Source: Deltaproteobacteria bacterium (GTDB lineage Bacteria; UBA10199; JACPAL01; JACOUP01). Taken from it: a stretch of DNA of 64,000 nucleotides. The stretch is from assembly GCA_016177765.1 (NCBI GenBank), contig JACOUP010000002.1:1-64000 (forward strand). The letters run 5' to 3'. Positions within the stretch are counted from its first letter, which is position 1, and the number at the start of each line of letters is the position of its first letter. The translations under genes and the position numbers were made by a program. Under the pieces are notes generated by a model that saw nothing but the letters and a program-made list of their open reading frames with translations, searched no databases and was not told the DNA's origin. Shown in pieces: positions 25,390-33,375 of the stretch.

Positions 25390-25953
25390 ATGTTGCCTTC
25401 GATCACCGAGGCGATTGTCCTCAGGAGCCGCGAATTTCAGGAGGCCGATCGTTTGGTAACCCTTTTTTCACCGGATATTGGAAAGTTTACGGGGATTGCC
25501 AAACATGCCAAAAAAAGCGTCAGACGATTTGGCCCTCTTCTGGAATCACCCTTGCTTCTCCAGGTTCATTTTAAGGAGAAAAGGAACCACGCGCTGTTTT
25601 TTTTGGAAAAGGTGGCCTTGCAACAGGGGTTCCCCGGGCTCTTTCAGGATCTTAAGAGGATAGCCACTGCCTGGTATTTTTTGGAAATGGTTGATCTGTT
25701 GACGGTGGAGAAAGATCCCTCTCCGGGAATATTCGGCCTTTTAAAAACCGGTATTCTTTCCCTGGAGAAAGAAGGATCCTCTTCCATTCTTGTCGGTGCT
25801 TTTCAGTACGAGTTATTGAAACTGGCCGGTTTTGCCCCCACTCCCGATCACTGTCTGCACTGTCATCTCCGGGAGCATTTGCCAAGACCTTCCAAGAGTG
25901 CCATTTTTCTAGCCCGTTGGCCTGAACTTATTCCCTCCCATCAAAAAAATTGA
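25390..25953 (+). CDS. recO: DNA repair protein RecO, shortened
   Basis: Encodes 187 aa; most RecO proteins have 230-260. The OB-fold N-terminus (ITEAIVLRSREFQEADRLVTLFSPDIGKFTGIAKHAKK) and the helical middle are clear. RecO loads RecA on SSB-coated DNA with RecR. The zinc region begins with CLHCHLREH near residue 157, but the second cysteine pair and last helices are missing; the ORF ends in SHQKN. The last 26 nt overlap the convergent minus-strand gene. It may be a true short form or a truncated gene. Confidence 0.85.
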   Translation: MLPSITEAIVLRSREFQEADRLVTLFSPDIGKFTGIAKHAKKSVRRFGPLLESPLLLQVHFKEKRNHALFFLEKVALQQGFPGLFQDLKRIATAWYFLEMVDLLTVEKDPSPGIFGLLKTGILSLEKEGSSSILVGAFQYELLKLAGFAPTPDHCLHCHLREHLPRPSKSAIFLARWPELIPSHQKN

Positions 25954-28348
25954 ACGGGTAGATCTGGAGGTCTCCCTCTCCCAGAAACCATCTCCAGAAG
26001 GATTGGGGAGAATTGCCCTCCGTTCCCTCTTCGATAATCAATCTTTTGTAGCCATCTCTGTCTTCCACCAAACGGACCCGATTGAAGAAAAGGCGGAAAT
26101 TTTGGGTCACCTCGGGGGCCACCAGGACGCCGACCGGGCTTCGCCGCCTGCCAATGAAGAGTTCGTTATCGGTACTCCCTGTTTGTGCCGCCATCCTGAG
26201 ATTGGAACAGTCGAGGTACGGCTCCTCCCCCTTTTTATCGTTGGGTGAATCACCCTTGAGTGAAAAGGAGCAATGATCGATGGAGACATTCAGGGTTGAA
26301 TTGGCACCGATCTCTGTTTTCAGACGACCCGGCATGGAGAGACCGAATCGGGTTCCGGAAAGATGGATCCCATTCCATTGGGCGCGGGAGAGTGTTCCAT
26401 GAGGCATGTCCAGTTCTGTGAAGTGATCAATCCCCAGACGACTGGTCATTTCAATGATATCGTCGTTGGGCCGTTTAACCGTTGTAATGTTCTGCGCCTT
26501 GACGCGGATGTCGCCGGAGAACCGGAGTCCATGGTTGTTGAAGACGAGGCTTTCGAAACGGCCGGCATACTCGGCATCCACCATTCTGTTGTCAATGGCA
26601 ACGGGGAACTGGAAGAGCTGTTGGAGGAAGAGGATGCTGAACCAGACCTTTGTCCGGCCTTCCCCCTTCAGTTCGAATCCCCCCTCAGGCAAAGGGTTCA
26701 AAACAACGTGTGTGAAAGAGGTTTCTTCCAGGCTGAGTGCCCTTTGGGTCGGTCTCTTGTCGAAATAGAGCACCCCCTTGCCGATGTTGAGGGAGGCGGC
26801 TTCGATTCGGGGGAGTTCGGAAGAGAGATCAACAACGACAGGGCCAAGAGAGGCTTCAGAGGCCTCCATGTGAAAATCGGACCCTTTCACAAGAACTCGC
26901 GACCCCCGGATCTCCCTCACAGAAAGGACGGAGGTGTCTGTGTCGGAGAGGACGATAGGGTTGTTAAAAACTATCGGCGGGCTCCCCTCAGGTGGTCTGA
27001 AGGTGAATCGGGTAGGCTCTTGGCCTTCCGGTTTTTTCTTGAGACTGATTGAATTGGCAGAGAGACTCTCTGCCTGCAGGCGAAAACCAGAGGGACCGAA
27101 ATGGAAAAAGGCGTTGGAGAATCTCCCTTTGAGTTCGGTCTCAAAATTTTCATCCCTGTCACGATAAGCAAGATTACCAACGGCAACCGAGGGGGCTTGG
27201 CCGACCATCCCTTCCTCATTCAGGCTCACCTGTAATTCCGGTGCTTGAGCCTCCCGGATCTTCATGAAGAGGCGGCCTCCTGATTTGCCGATCTGGAGAT
27301 CCTTGGCGGTCAGTTCCTCGAACCTGAACAAAAGGCCTTCCTGGGGGATTCTTGAGGGGGGATGGGTGAACGGAAGGGTGAGCGAGAGGGAGGAGAAAGA
27401 GATCTCTTCCGCCGCCAACGTCGGAAGGACTCCTGTCCCTTCTATACGGACGGATGAGGCGTGGATCTTTTGGCCGTTAGCCGACTTGAGGGTGAACGCC
27501 TCACCGGATCGTTCGAACAGAAATTTTTGGTCAGGGGCCGGTTGAATGGTTAAGGCACCAAAACGGATCGGTTTGTCCCGCGTGGTAAAGGTAATCCTTA
27601 GTTTCATCTCTCCCCATTCGATGAGGGAGAGCCACTTTTTGAGAGGGTTTTCCTCCACACGGTCCATTCTGGCAAGTACCCACGGGGCTAGCTCGTCCAG
27701 CTTTAGGGGAAGTGGTTCCCCGAGAAATTTCTCGGTAAGGTCACGGTCAAACCAGAGGGAGATCCGGATGATAAGCCTTCCGGTTTGGCCGGAGGGGTCT
27801 GGCACCAGCTCGATCCCCTTGACGAGGGGGAGACAGAGACACCCGAGACAGGCCCCGAGGGGGTCATGGTACACCGACTCCAATCTTTGAAGATGATCAT
27901 TGGCCACGGATCCCGAAAGGTGCATATGGGTCGGTTTGGATGGTCCACCCGAGGGTGAACCACCCTCGTCAGAAAACGGTGGGACATGGATCGAGAAGAG
28001 CTCTTCAGGGATGTCATGGTGACCTGGTTTCAGAGGGATCTCGACGTCGATCAATTCGGCATTCTCCAGGAGATCGGGATTCTCTTTGAGAAAGGAGACG
28101 AGAAACCGGATCATCAGGAGGATCAGATCGTCATTCCCTTTCGGTTTCGTGAAGGCATCCGGGAAGAGGCCGAGAAAGAGGGGAGAGGGGGAGAATGGAG
28201 AAAAAGAACCCTTGGGTGACACACCATTGTGTGACGCACCCTTGGGTGGAGCACCCTCGGGTGGAGGGGGAGCTAAGACCGGCTCATCGGTTGTTCCTGT
28301 CTGGGCGATGACCGATTGCATGAATTCTTGCAGACCAACAGGGATCAT
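25928..28348 (-). CDS. large unrecognised protein, second of a pair
   Basis: Encodes 806 aa from ATG 28348 (MIPVGLQEFMQSVIAQ) with GGGAGAG about 12 bases upstream; the frame is open further upstream but that overlaps the preceding gene. No signal peptide or catalytic motif is visible. Much of the protein consists of short alternating beta-type segments (IEAASLNIGKGVLYFDKRP, FELKGEGRTKVWFSIL), suggesting AsmA- or DUF748-like envelope architecture; that is a guess from composition. The N-terminal third has an acidic and Pro-rich part. Three family A repeat sites lie in it ([26 protein letters not shown] and KGDSPN). It starts 5 nt after the stop of its upstream partner. Confidence 0.6.
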   Translation of the reverse strand: MIPVGLQEFMQSVIAQTGTTDEPVLAPPPPEGAPPKGASHNGVSPKGSFSPFSPSPLFLGLFPDAFTKPKGNDDLILLMIRFLVSFLKENPDLLENAELIDVEIPLKPGHHDIPEELFSIHVPPFSDEGGSPSGGPSKPTHMHLSGSVANDHLQRLESVYHDPLGACLGCLCLPLVKGIELVPDPSGQTGRLIIRISLWFDRDLTEKFLGEPLPLKLDELAPWVLARMDRVEENPLKKWLSLIEWGEMKLRITFTTRDKPIRFGALTIQPAPDQKFLFERSGEAFTLKSANGQKIHASSVRIEGTGVLPTLAAEEISFSSLSLTLPFTHPPSRIPQEGLLFRFEELTAKDLQIGKSGGRLFMKIREAQAPELQVSLNEEGMVGQAPSVAVGNLAYRDRDENFETELKGRFSNAFFHFGPSGFRLQAESLSANSISLKKKPEGQEPTRFTFRPPEGSPPIVFNNPIVLSDTDTSVLSVREIRGSRVLVKGSDFHMEASEASLGPVVVDLSSELPRIEAASLNIGKGVLYFDKRPTQRALSLEETSFTHVVLNPLPEGGFELKGEGRTKVWFSILFLQQLFQFPVAIDNRMVDAEYAGRFESLVFNNHGLRFSGDIRVKAQNITTVKRPNDDIIEMTSRLGIDHFTELDMPHGTLSRAQWNGIHLSGTRFGLSMPGRLKTEIGANSTLNVSIDHCSFSLKGDSPNDKKGEEPYLDCSNLRMAAQTGSTDNELFIGRRRSPVGVLVAPEVTQNFRLFFNRVRLVEDRDGYKRLIIEEGTEGNSPQSFWRWFLGEGDLQIYPFNFFDGRE
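26241..26262 (-). repeat. family A repeat (KGDSPN) in the minus-strand gene
   Basis: Plus-strand TTGGGTGAATCACCCTTG; on the coding strand the core is GGGTGATTCACCC, read as KGDSPN near the C-terminus of the large protein. One unit, perfect 13-nt palindrome. Confidence 0.85.
27942..27968 (-). repeat. family A repeat (GGSPSGGPS) in the minus-strand gene
   Basis: Coding strand shows GAGGGTGGTTCACCC followed by TCGGGTGGACC. The first unit is a palindrome with 5-bp arms and GTT centre; the second is cut short. Same frame as the other copies (G-G-S-P). Confidence 0.8.
28210..28264 (-). repeat. family A compound repeat (SHNGVSP type) in the minus-strand gene
   Basis: On the coding strand CCACCCGAGGGTGCTCCACCC leads into AAGGGTGCGTCACAC-AATG-GTGTGTCACCC, the compound also present in rplQ and rpsB. 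It is read as [16 protein letters not shown] in the N-terminal part of the protein. Confidence 0.85.
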
Positions 28349-28353
28349 GGTGG

Positions 28354-30549
28354 CTATTTCTCTCCCGGGGTTCTGATCATTCTTCCTGAGGCCCGGCTTC
28401 CTTTTTTGATCCTGATCGGCGGGATTCCGGGTCCTGGTCTTTGCAAAACCACGCCGGTGGCGGTACCACACCAGAGAAAATCAAGGGGCTGGCTCTGATA
28501 ACCGGATGTCCCTGGGTGAACCACTCTCGGGTGGACCACCCGCCGGAGATCGACAATGATTTTGCTCCTGGCCCTTTCTGTCGCCGACAGGATGGAATCG
28601 TGACTGACGCGGAAGCAGCCGTTCATCTCTGAGGTGATGTCCAGGAGGGGAGGGTTGATGCCCCCCCGGACTTCAGTGGTGTTGAAGGAGCCGCTGAAGG
28701 TTGTGGTGATCCCCCCGGCGCAGACGTTTCCTTCCTCCACCCGGGAACGGGCAAAGACCTCTGTGGTTTTTAGGTTTGTCTCTTGAGGACCCAAGTGGAA
28801 GGAACGGTCTTTTCGGACAACGAGCCTCGCCTTTTTGATTTGGTCAATCCTTCCTTTCATATGGTGGCTGGCCAGGATTGAACCACTGGCATGGTTCGGC
28901 TTCAGATAGAGGGCATGCTCCACGGCGACCGGCTGTGCCTCGTTCAAATCCACGATGAACAGGGGATCGGTGGCCCCCGAGGCAAAATGGAGTCCTCCCA
29001 GATCGAGAGAGGGGTAGCCTGAAGCGGTCGGAAAAAAACGGACGAGGTCGTTAAAGGCCCCTCCCAGATGGGGAAGGTGGAAATACCCCTCTCCGTAGAT
29101 GGCTGTCCTTTGGAAATTCCATTCAAAACGGGGCTGGTCTTGGGTGTAAATTCCGTTCATCCCCAGGAATTCTACCCGTCCCCGATCCTCGGTTTCCCGG
29201 GCCTCTCGGATTCCGGCGGCAAAGAGGAGACGTCGGTCTGCATTATAGACCTTGAGGGCCCCTCCAAAGATTGTGCAGTCACCATTGAACTGAATGACTT
29301 CTCCTTTGGCACTGACTTGAAGGGTCCCGTTGTTACAGGCCGTTTCTGCCCCATCGATGTGGTAGTGCTCGAATCGTCCCTCGTGGATCTTGAGACCCAG
29401 ATGACCAAAACGGATAGTGTTGTTGTCCCCTTCACGGGCCCACTCAATCTGAACCAGATGAGGATCTTCTACGAGTGACTCGATCCCTTGCGGACCGTTG
29501 GGGAGGCGAATGAGGGAGGAGAGTGCCATATGAGGTATTTCCACCAAACTCCTCCCGGTTCCTGTTCCTTTTATAGTGAATGAGGGGAGAGAGACAGGAA
29601 GGGGACTGATGCTGGATAGATTATCGTTCAAGGCCCCCTCCGGTGAGAATTCAAATCGGGCCTCGTAGACAGCTTGATCCCACTCAGTCGCCTTCAAAAG
29701 GGAGGGACGGTCAGGGTCATCGGCAAGAAACTCCTCGTGTCGTCTGTCCGTCCAGAGTCCAACCAGAAGTGTGAAGAGACTGTCATACCGGAGCGGGATT
29801 TCATCGATCCCCTCTTTGAGGAGGGAACCGGTGATCGTTCGTGTGACAATGTGAGGAGGAGATTTTCGATCAGATCTCGTGAAAAACCGGGTGACACCCC
29901 TGACCAGCTGATGGGCTCCGTTGATCCAGGAATAAGGGAACCGGTGATCGTCCGGCTCCAGTGAAAAATCAAAAAAGTAGGGAGGGTGAAAGGCAACCTG
30001 GACCACCACTGTTCCATCTTCCCGGAGATGGGCATGCCGGATAGTGGCATCCAGCCATAAAAAGGCATCTTCCCGGACCAGGGTTCCCTCGACAGTGACG
30101 GTTGCCTTTCTGACTGCCCCCGGTTTTGTCTCCAGGTTAAGGCTGACAACCGCATTTTCATTCCTGACAAAAATGCCGCTCGCCAATTCTCCTGCCTTGA
30201 GAGGAACCTCTCCATTCAAGGTCAGACGCTGGAGGTCATTCTGGAGAAAACGGTCCGGGTGAAAATAGACGGTTTTGGGGCCGGAGACGGTCTCCATCTT
30301 TCCTATCGGGACCGGGTTCATCCCATTGATGATCTGGTTGAGGAGACTCGCCTCCGATCGGAATCGTTTCCTGACCTCTTCGGACAGTTCTGCGAATTCT
30401 TCCGGTTCCACCCTCAGGACCGGTTTTCCATGAGTCGCCTCGACCGGTTTCGGAAAATCGGGAGAGAAAAGCGGTTCGGTATTAGGTCGGAGTGGAGAAG
30501 GGATAGGGCAGACGCGCAGGGCGTGGTTGGCGGGACTTGGAGGAGCCAT
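28354..30549 (-). CDS. large unrecognised protein, first of a pair
   Basis: Encodes 731 aa. N-terminal residues 1-45 are Pro-rich (MAPPSPANHALRVCPIPSPL), without a signal peptide. Beyond residue 90 the sequence alternates short beta-type strands with Gly turns (FGHLGLKIHEGRFEHYHIDG, CTIFGGALKVYNADRRLLFAAG), suggesting a repetitive beta structure like AsmA or TamB-type proteins; I cannot assign a family. It includes a cysteine pattern (CNNG...CTIF, MNGCF). One family A site near the C-terminus is read out of the usual frame as VVHPRVVHPG. A larger partner gene starts 5 nt after its stop. Confidence 0.6.
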   Translation of the reverse strand: MAPPSPANHALRVCPIPSPLRPNTEPLFSPDFPKPVEATHGKPVLRVEPEEFAELSEEVRKRFRSEASLLNQIINGMNPVPIGKMETVSGPKTVYFHPDRFLQNDLQRLTLNGEVPLKAGELASGIFVRNENAVVSLNLETKPGAVRKATVTVEGTLVREDAFLWLDATIRHAHLREDGTVVVQVAFHPPYFFDFSLEPDDHRFPYSWINGAHQLVRGVTRFFTRSDRKSPPHIVTRTITGSLLKEGIDEIPLRYDSLFTLLVGLWTDRRHEEFLADDPDRPSLLKATEWDQAVYEARFEFSPEGALNDNLSSISPLPVSLPSFTIKGTGTGRSLVEIPHMALSSLIRLPNGPQGIESLVEDPHLVQIEWAREGDNNTIRFGHLGLKIHEGRFEHYHIDGAETACNNGTLQVSAKGEVIQFNGDCTIFGGALKVYNADRRLLFAAGIREARETEDRGRVEFLGMNGIYTQDQPRFEWNFQRTAIYGEGYFHLPHLGGAFNDLVRFFPTASGYPSLDLGGLHFASGATDPLFIVDLNEAQPVAVEHALYLKPNHASGSILASHHMKGRIDQIKKARLVVRKDRSFHLGPQETNLKTTEVFARSRVEEGNVCAGGITTTFSGSFNTTEVRGGINPPLLDITSEMNGCFRVSHDSILSATERARSKIIVDLRRVVHPRVVHPGTSGYQSQPLDFLWCGTATGVVLQRPGPGIPPIRIKKGSRASGRMIRTPGEK
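28511..28542 (-). repeat. family A repeat, alternative frame, in the minus-strand gene
   Basis: Coding strand reads GGGTGGTCCACCC-GAGAGTGGTTCACCC. Here the units are shifted in phase and translated as VVHPR-VVHPG. It is the one coding copy that does not follow the G-x-S-P frame. Confidence 0.75.
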
Positions 30550-30590
30550 GGCTTTGGCCCCCTTATCGCAGTTAACTAATTGAGGTTGCT

Positions 30591-30722
30591 TTAAAAACTA
30601 GGCCCAAAGGGCCGTTGATTAGAAAGCTCGTAAAAGAGGACCCCCACCCAAAACTGGTAGCTGTTGATCAGAATCGCAAGGGCTAGGTATCGGAGGGCTA
30701 TTTTGACGATCTTAAATCTCAT
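30591..30722 (-). CDS. putative small membrane protein
   Basis: A 43-codon ORF upstream of the large minus-strand pair. It starts MRFKIVKIALRYLALAIL and continues INSYQFWVGVLFYELSN. A basic start followed by one hydrophobic segment (residues 6-31) suggests a single-span membrane peptide. The Shine-Dalgarno is weak (AGAAG). It fills most of the gap between 30549 and 30846. It may be real or chance; no homologue can be recalled. Confidence 0.35.
   Translation of the reverse strand: MRFKIVKIALRYLALAILINSYQFWVGVLFYELSNQRPFGPSF
30594..30613 (-). terminator. possible weak intrinsic terminator
   Basis: On the minus strand GGCCC-TTT-GGGCC is followed by TAGTTTTTAA, a short hairpin plus T-run. It overlaps the end of the small ORF and lies upstream of the large minus-strand pair. 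The stem is only 5 bp, so support is slight. Confidence 0.25.
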
Positions 30723-30845
30723 CTTCTGAACCTATTATCGGCTTCTTGATACAAAAGTTGCTTTTGACGCAATAACTAAAAAATAACCTGAAAACAATAA
30801 CTTACCAGTTGATTTGGTCTTGACAATAAGGTATCTTTCACCCCC

Positions 30846-32486
30846 ATGTCGACTTCCCAATCTCTTTCCAGTTTCAGGTTTGTCAGGGCCTACCGGGCGA
30901 CATTCCGGATACTTTCTTCCTACCTTTGGCTTTGGGCCAAGAAGGGGCTTTTTGGAGACCGGATCTCCCCTGAAAAGGTGAGGGAGACCCATCGGCGGAA
31001 CGCCCTTCGGATTGAAAAGACCGTTTTGGAGCTCAAGGGGATCTTTATCAAGGTCGGTCAGATGATCTCGATCATGACCAATTTTCTCCCTGAAGAGCTG
31101 ACCCAGGGGCTCGAAAAACTTCAGGATGCAGTTCCTCCCCATCCGTATGGGGCTATTGAAGAGCGGTTCGTTCAGGAGTTTGGCAAGAAGCCGTCAGAGA
31201 TTTTTGAAAAGTTTGAATCGGTTCCGATCGCCTCCGCCTCCCTCGGTCAGGTGCATACCGCCTTTCTTAAAGAGGGCACAAAGGTTGCGGTGAAGATTCA
31301 ATACCCGGAGATAGACCGGATCGTTCAGATTGACCTGAAGATTTTGAGGAGGATCTTTGGACTCTTCCATCTCTTCTTTCCCTCCTACGGTTTGAGAGAT
31401 GTTTTTAGGGAAATTGCCGTCGTGATCAATCAAGAGCTTGATTACCAGTATGAGGGAAAGAATCTTGAGTTGATCAAGAAAAATTTTATTGAGGAAACCG
31501 GCTTTCTCTTTCCCACCGTTTGTTGGAATTTCTCCACCAGAAAAATCCTGACGCTCCATTTCATGGAGGGGATCAAGATTTCTTCCCTGGAAACACTGCG
31601 GAAGGCCGGCGTTGATACGACTGAAATAGCGACGCGTCTGATTCATGCCTATTGCAAACAGATCTTTCTGGATGGGGTTTATCACGCCGATCCACACCCT
31701 GGAAACTTGTTAGTTCAGGTAGGGGCGGACAAGAAAGCCAGGCTCGTCCTTGTCGATTTTGGGGCGACCGCCCGGATCTCGCCGGCGATGCAGCAGGGGA
31801 TTGTCCAATTTGCCGAAGGGCTGATCAAGAAGGATACCCGGCTTCTCTCCTCCGCCATGCGCCAGATGGGGTTTGTCGCCAAGAAGGGGGACTTTGAGGC
31901 GTTCGATAAATTGGTGGATTACTTCTACGAGAAGCTCCGGAATCTGAAGATCGAAAATTTCAAGAATCTGGAAAATTTGCAGAACATTGAAAACCTGTTT
32001 GAACTCAAAAAGCTGAACATCAGTTTTCGTGACCTGATGACCTCGTTTCATGTCCCGCAGGACTGGATTTTACTGGAAAGGACCCTCCTTCTGGTGATGG
32101 GGCTTTGTGCCCACCTGGACCCCCAGTTGAATCCGGTTCATACGATCCTGCCGTATGTGGAGAAGTTCGTCCTCAAAGACAAATCGTTTACCGATTACTT
32201 TGTGGAACTAACCAAGGAGATCGGGATTTCCTACCTTCAACTCCCGCATGAGATCCACAAAACGCTGAAAAAACTAAATGATGGCCGGATTGAGGTCCGA
32301 CTAGCCGGGCTTAATCATCACACCGAGCGGCTCACCCTTTTAGTCCACCAGCTGATCTATTCCGCCTTTGCGCTTACTGGAACGACCCTTTGGTTTCTCG
32401 GGTATGGGGTGGTTCCGGGGTACGGGGCGTTTTTCTTTGGTTGCCTACTTTTTATTTCAATGATTAAAAATCGCCGCCAGTCATGA
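30846..32486 (+). CDS. ABC1/AarF/UbiB-family atypical kinase
   Basis: Encodes 546 aa. The KxGQ motif is in GIFIKVGQMISIMTNFLPEEL, followed by the QLQD-like EKLQDAVPPH; the AAAS-like ASASLGQVHTAFLKEGTKVAVKIQYP corresponds to the A-rich loop and lysine. The catalytic region DGVYHADPHPGNLLV and LVDFGATARI are present. Two membrane segments end the protein (HQLIYSAFALTGTTLWFLGYGVV). UbiB proteins support isoprenoid quinone synthesis or lipid transfer at the membrane. It overlaps tonB by 4 nt. Confidence 0.9.
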   Translation: MSTSQSLSSFRFVRAYRATFRILSSYLWLWAKKGLFGDRISPEKVRETHRRNALRIEKTVLELKGIFIKVGQMISIMTNFLPEELTQGLEKLQDAVPPHPYGAIEERFVQEFGKKPSEIFEKFESVPIASASLGQVHTAFLKEGTKVAVKIQYPEIDRIVQIDLKILRRIFGLFHLFFPSYGLRDVFREIAVVINQELDYQYEGKNLELIKKNFIEETGFLFPTVCWNFSTRKILTLHFMEGIKISSLETLRKAGVDTTEIATRLIHAYCKQIFLDGVYHADPHPGNLLVQVGADKKARLVLVDFGATARISPAMQQGIVQFAEGLIKKDTRLLSSAMRQMGFVAKKGDFEAFDKLVDYFYEKLRNLKIENFKNLENLQNIENLFELKKLNISFRDLMTSFHVPQDWILLERTLLLVMGLCAHLDPQLNPVHTILPYVEKFVLKDKSFTDYFVELTKEIGISYLQLPHEIHKTLKKLNDGRIEVRLAGLNHHTERLTLLVHQLIYSAFALTGTTLWFLGYGVVPGYGAFFFGCLLFISMIKNRRQS

Positions 32487-33298
32487 TCAATCACGAGCCC
32501 CAACAAAGGAAGGTGGAGATTTTTTTAGTTGTTTCCCTTCTCCTTCATCTTCTTTTTCTGTTCCTCTTCAGTGCCGGCATCTCTCTGCCGGTAGCCAAAA
32601 AGCCGCCAGAACTGGAGGTGATCCTTCAAAGGCCGTATCAAATTGCCGATATCGCCCCTCCCTTGAAAGAGGAGAGGCCGGATAAGGCCAAATTTGCCGG
32701 GCTTTATGACAGCCGTGTGGAAGAGGAAAAAGTAGCGGTTTCGCCACCTCAAGTGCAGTCTACTCCTTCAAAACCAGCGGGAGAGAAACAGCAAGAAAGG
32801 CCGGTCCGGGACAAAGCAAGGGGCGATTCACCCAGGGCCAAAAAAGGGGAGCTGGCGATGAAATCCCCGACGGAAGAAGAAAGCCTTGAGGAAAAACTAA
32901 AGAGGGCGGGGGCCGCTGAGTTAGAAATTCCGGAGGATTTTTACCCCAACACTAAAGTCGGGGATCACACTTACCTGAATGTCCTCCGCTTCCCGAATGT
33001 CTCTTACTTTGTCCGGTTGAAAAAGATTTTTAAAACTACCTTCAATCCTGTCGCCGCTCTTCGGGCCAGTTCTTTTCAGATCAGTCGGGGGCAGATTGAG
33101 GTCGTGTTGGGGGTGGCTGTCGACAGGGGAGGGCAGTTGGCCAAACTTTTTGTGATCCGTTCCTCAGGAGTCTCTGACTATGACCAGGAGGCGCTTCGGA
33201 CAATCCGTGATTCAGCCCCTTTTTCCGCCCCTCCAGAGGAATTTCTGGATCCTGAGGGTCAGTTACGGATGAGCTGGACATTTACGGTCTATTTGTGA
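32483..33298 (+). CDS. tonB: TonB-family energy transducer
   Basis: Encodes 271 aa. An N-terminal anchor (residues 11-34, VEIFLVVSLLLHLLFLFLF) carries the His typical of TonB. A long charged and Pro-containing spacer follows (about 35-150), including RGDSPR from a family A unit. The C-terminal TonB fold is IEVVLGVAVDRGGQLAKLFVIRSSGVSDYDQEALRTIRDSAPF. TonB passes ExbB-ExbD energy to outer-membrane transporters. exbB and exbD are located 11 kb upstream; no TonB-dependent receptor is in the window. Confidence 0.88.
   Translation: MINHEPQQRKVEIFLVVSLLLHLLFLFLFSAGISLPVAKKPPELEVILQRPYQIADIAPPLKEERPDKAKFAGLYDSRVEEEKVAVSPPQVQSTPSKPAGEKQQERPVRDKARGDSPRAKKGELAMKSPTEEESLEEKLKRAGAAELEIPEDFYPNTKVGDHTYLNVLRFPNVSYFVRLKKIFKTTFNPVAALRASSFQISRGQIEVVLGVAVDRGGQLAKLFVIRSSGVSDYDQEALRTIRDSAPFSAPPEEFLDPEGQLRMSWTFTVYL
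32818..32837 (+). repeat. family A repeat (RGDSPR) in tonB
   Basis: Core GGGCGATTCACCC with one mismatch in the stem (C opposite A), read as RGDSPR in the flexible spacer of TonB. The usual frame is kept. Confidence 0.7.
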
Positions 33299-33375
33299 TC
33301 TAAGAGTCCGCCATGTCCGGTCCCGCGAGTGCCTTAGAAAACAATATTGTCACCAGTGACCAAGGAGAGCAGGCG

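Noticed and set aside
28348-28356. The two giant minus-strand genes as one gene split by a frameshift
   Set aside because: The first ends in a TAG, and the second has its own ATG 5 nt later with a ribosome binding site; both have self-consistent composition. A frameshift cannot be excluded fully but is not needed.
30820-30846. TTGACA as -35 of the UbiB-like gene
   Set aside because: The matching -10 position would fall on the start codon region and has no TATAAT-like sequence.
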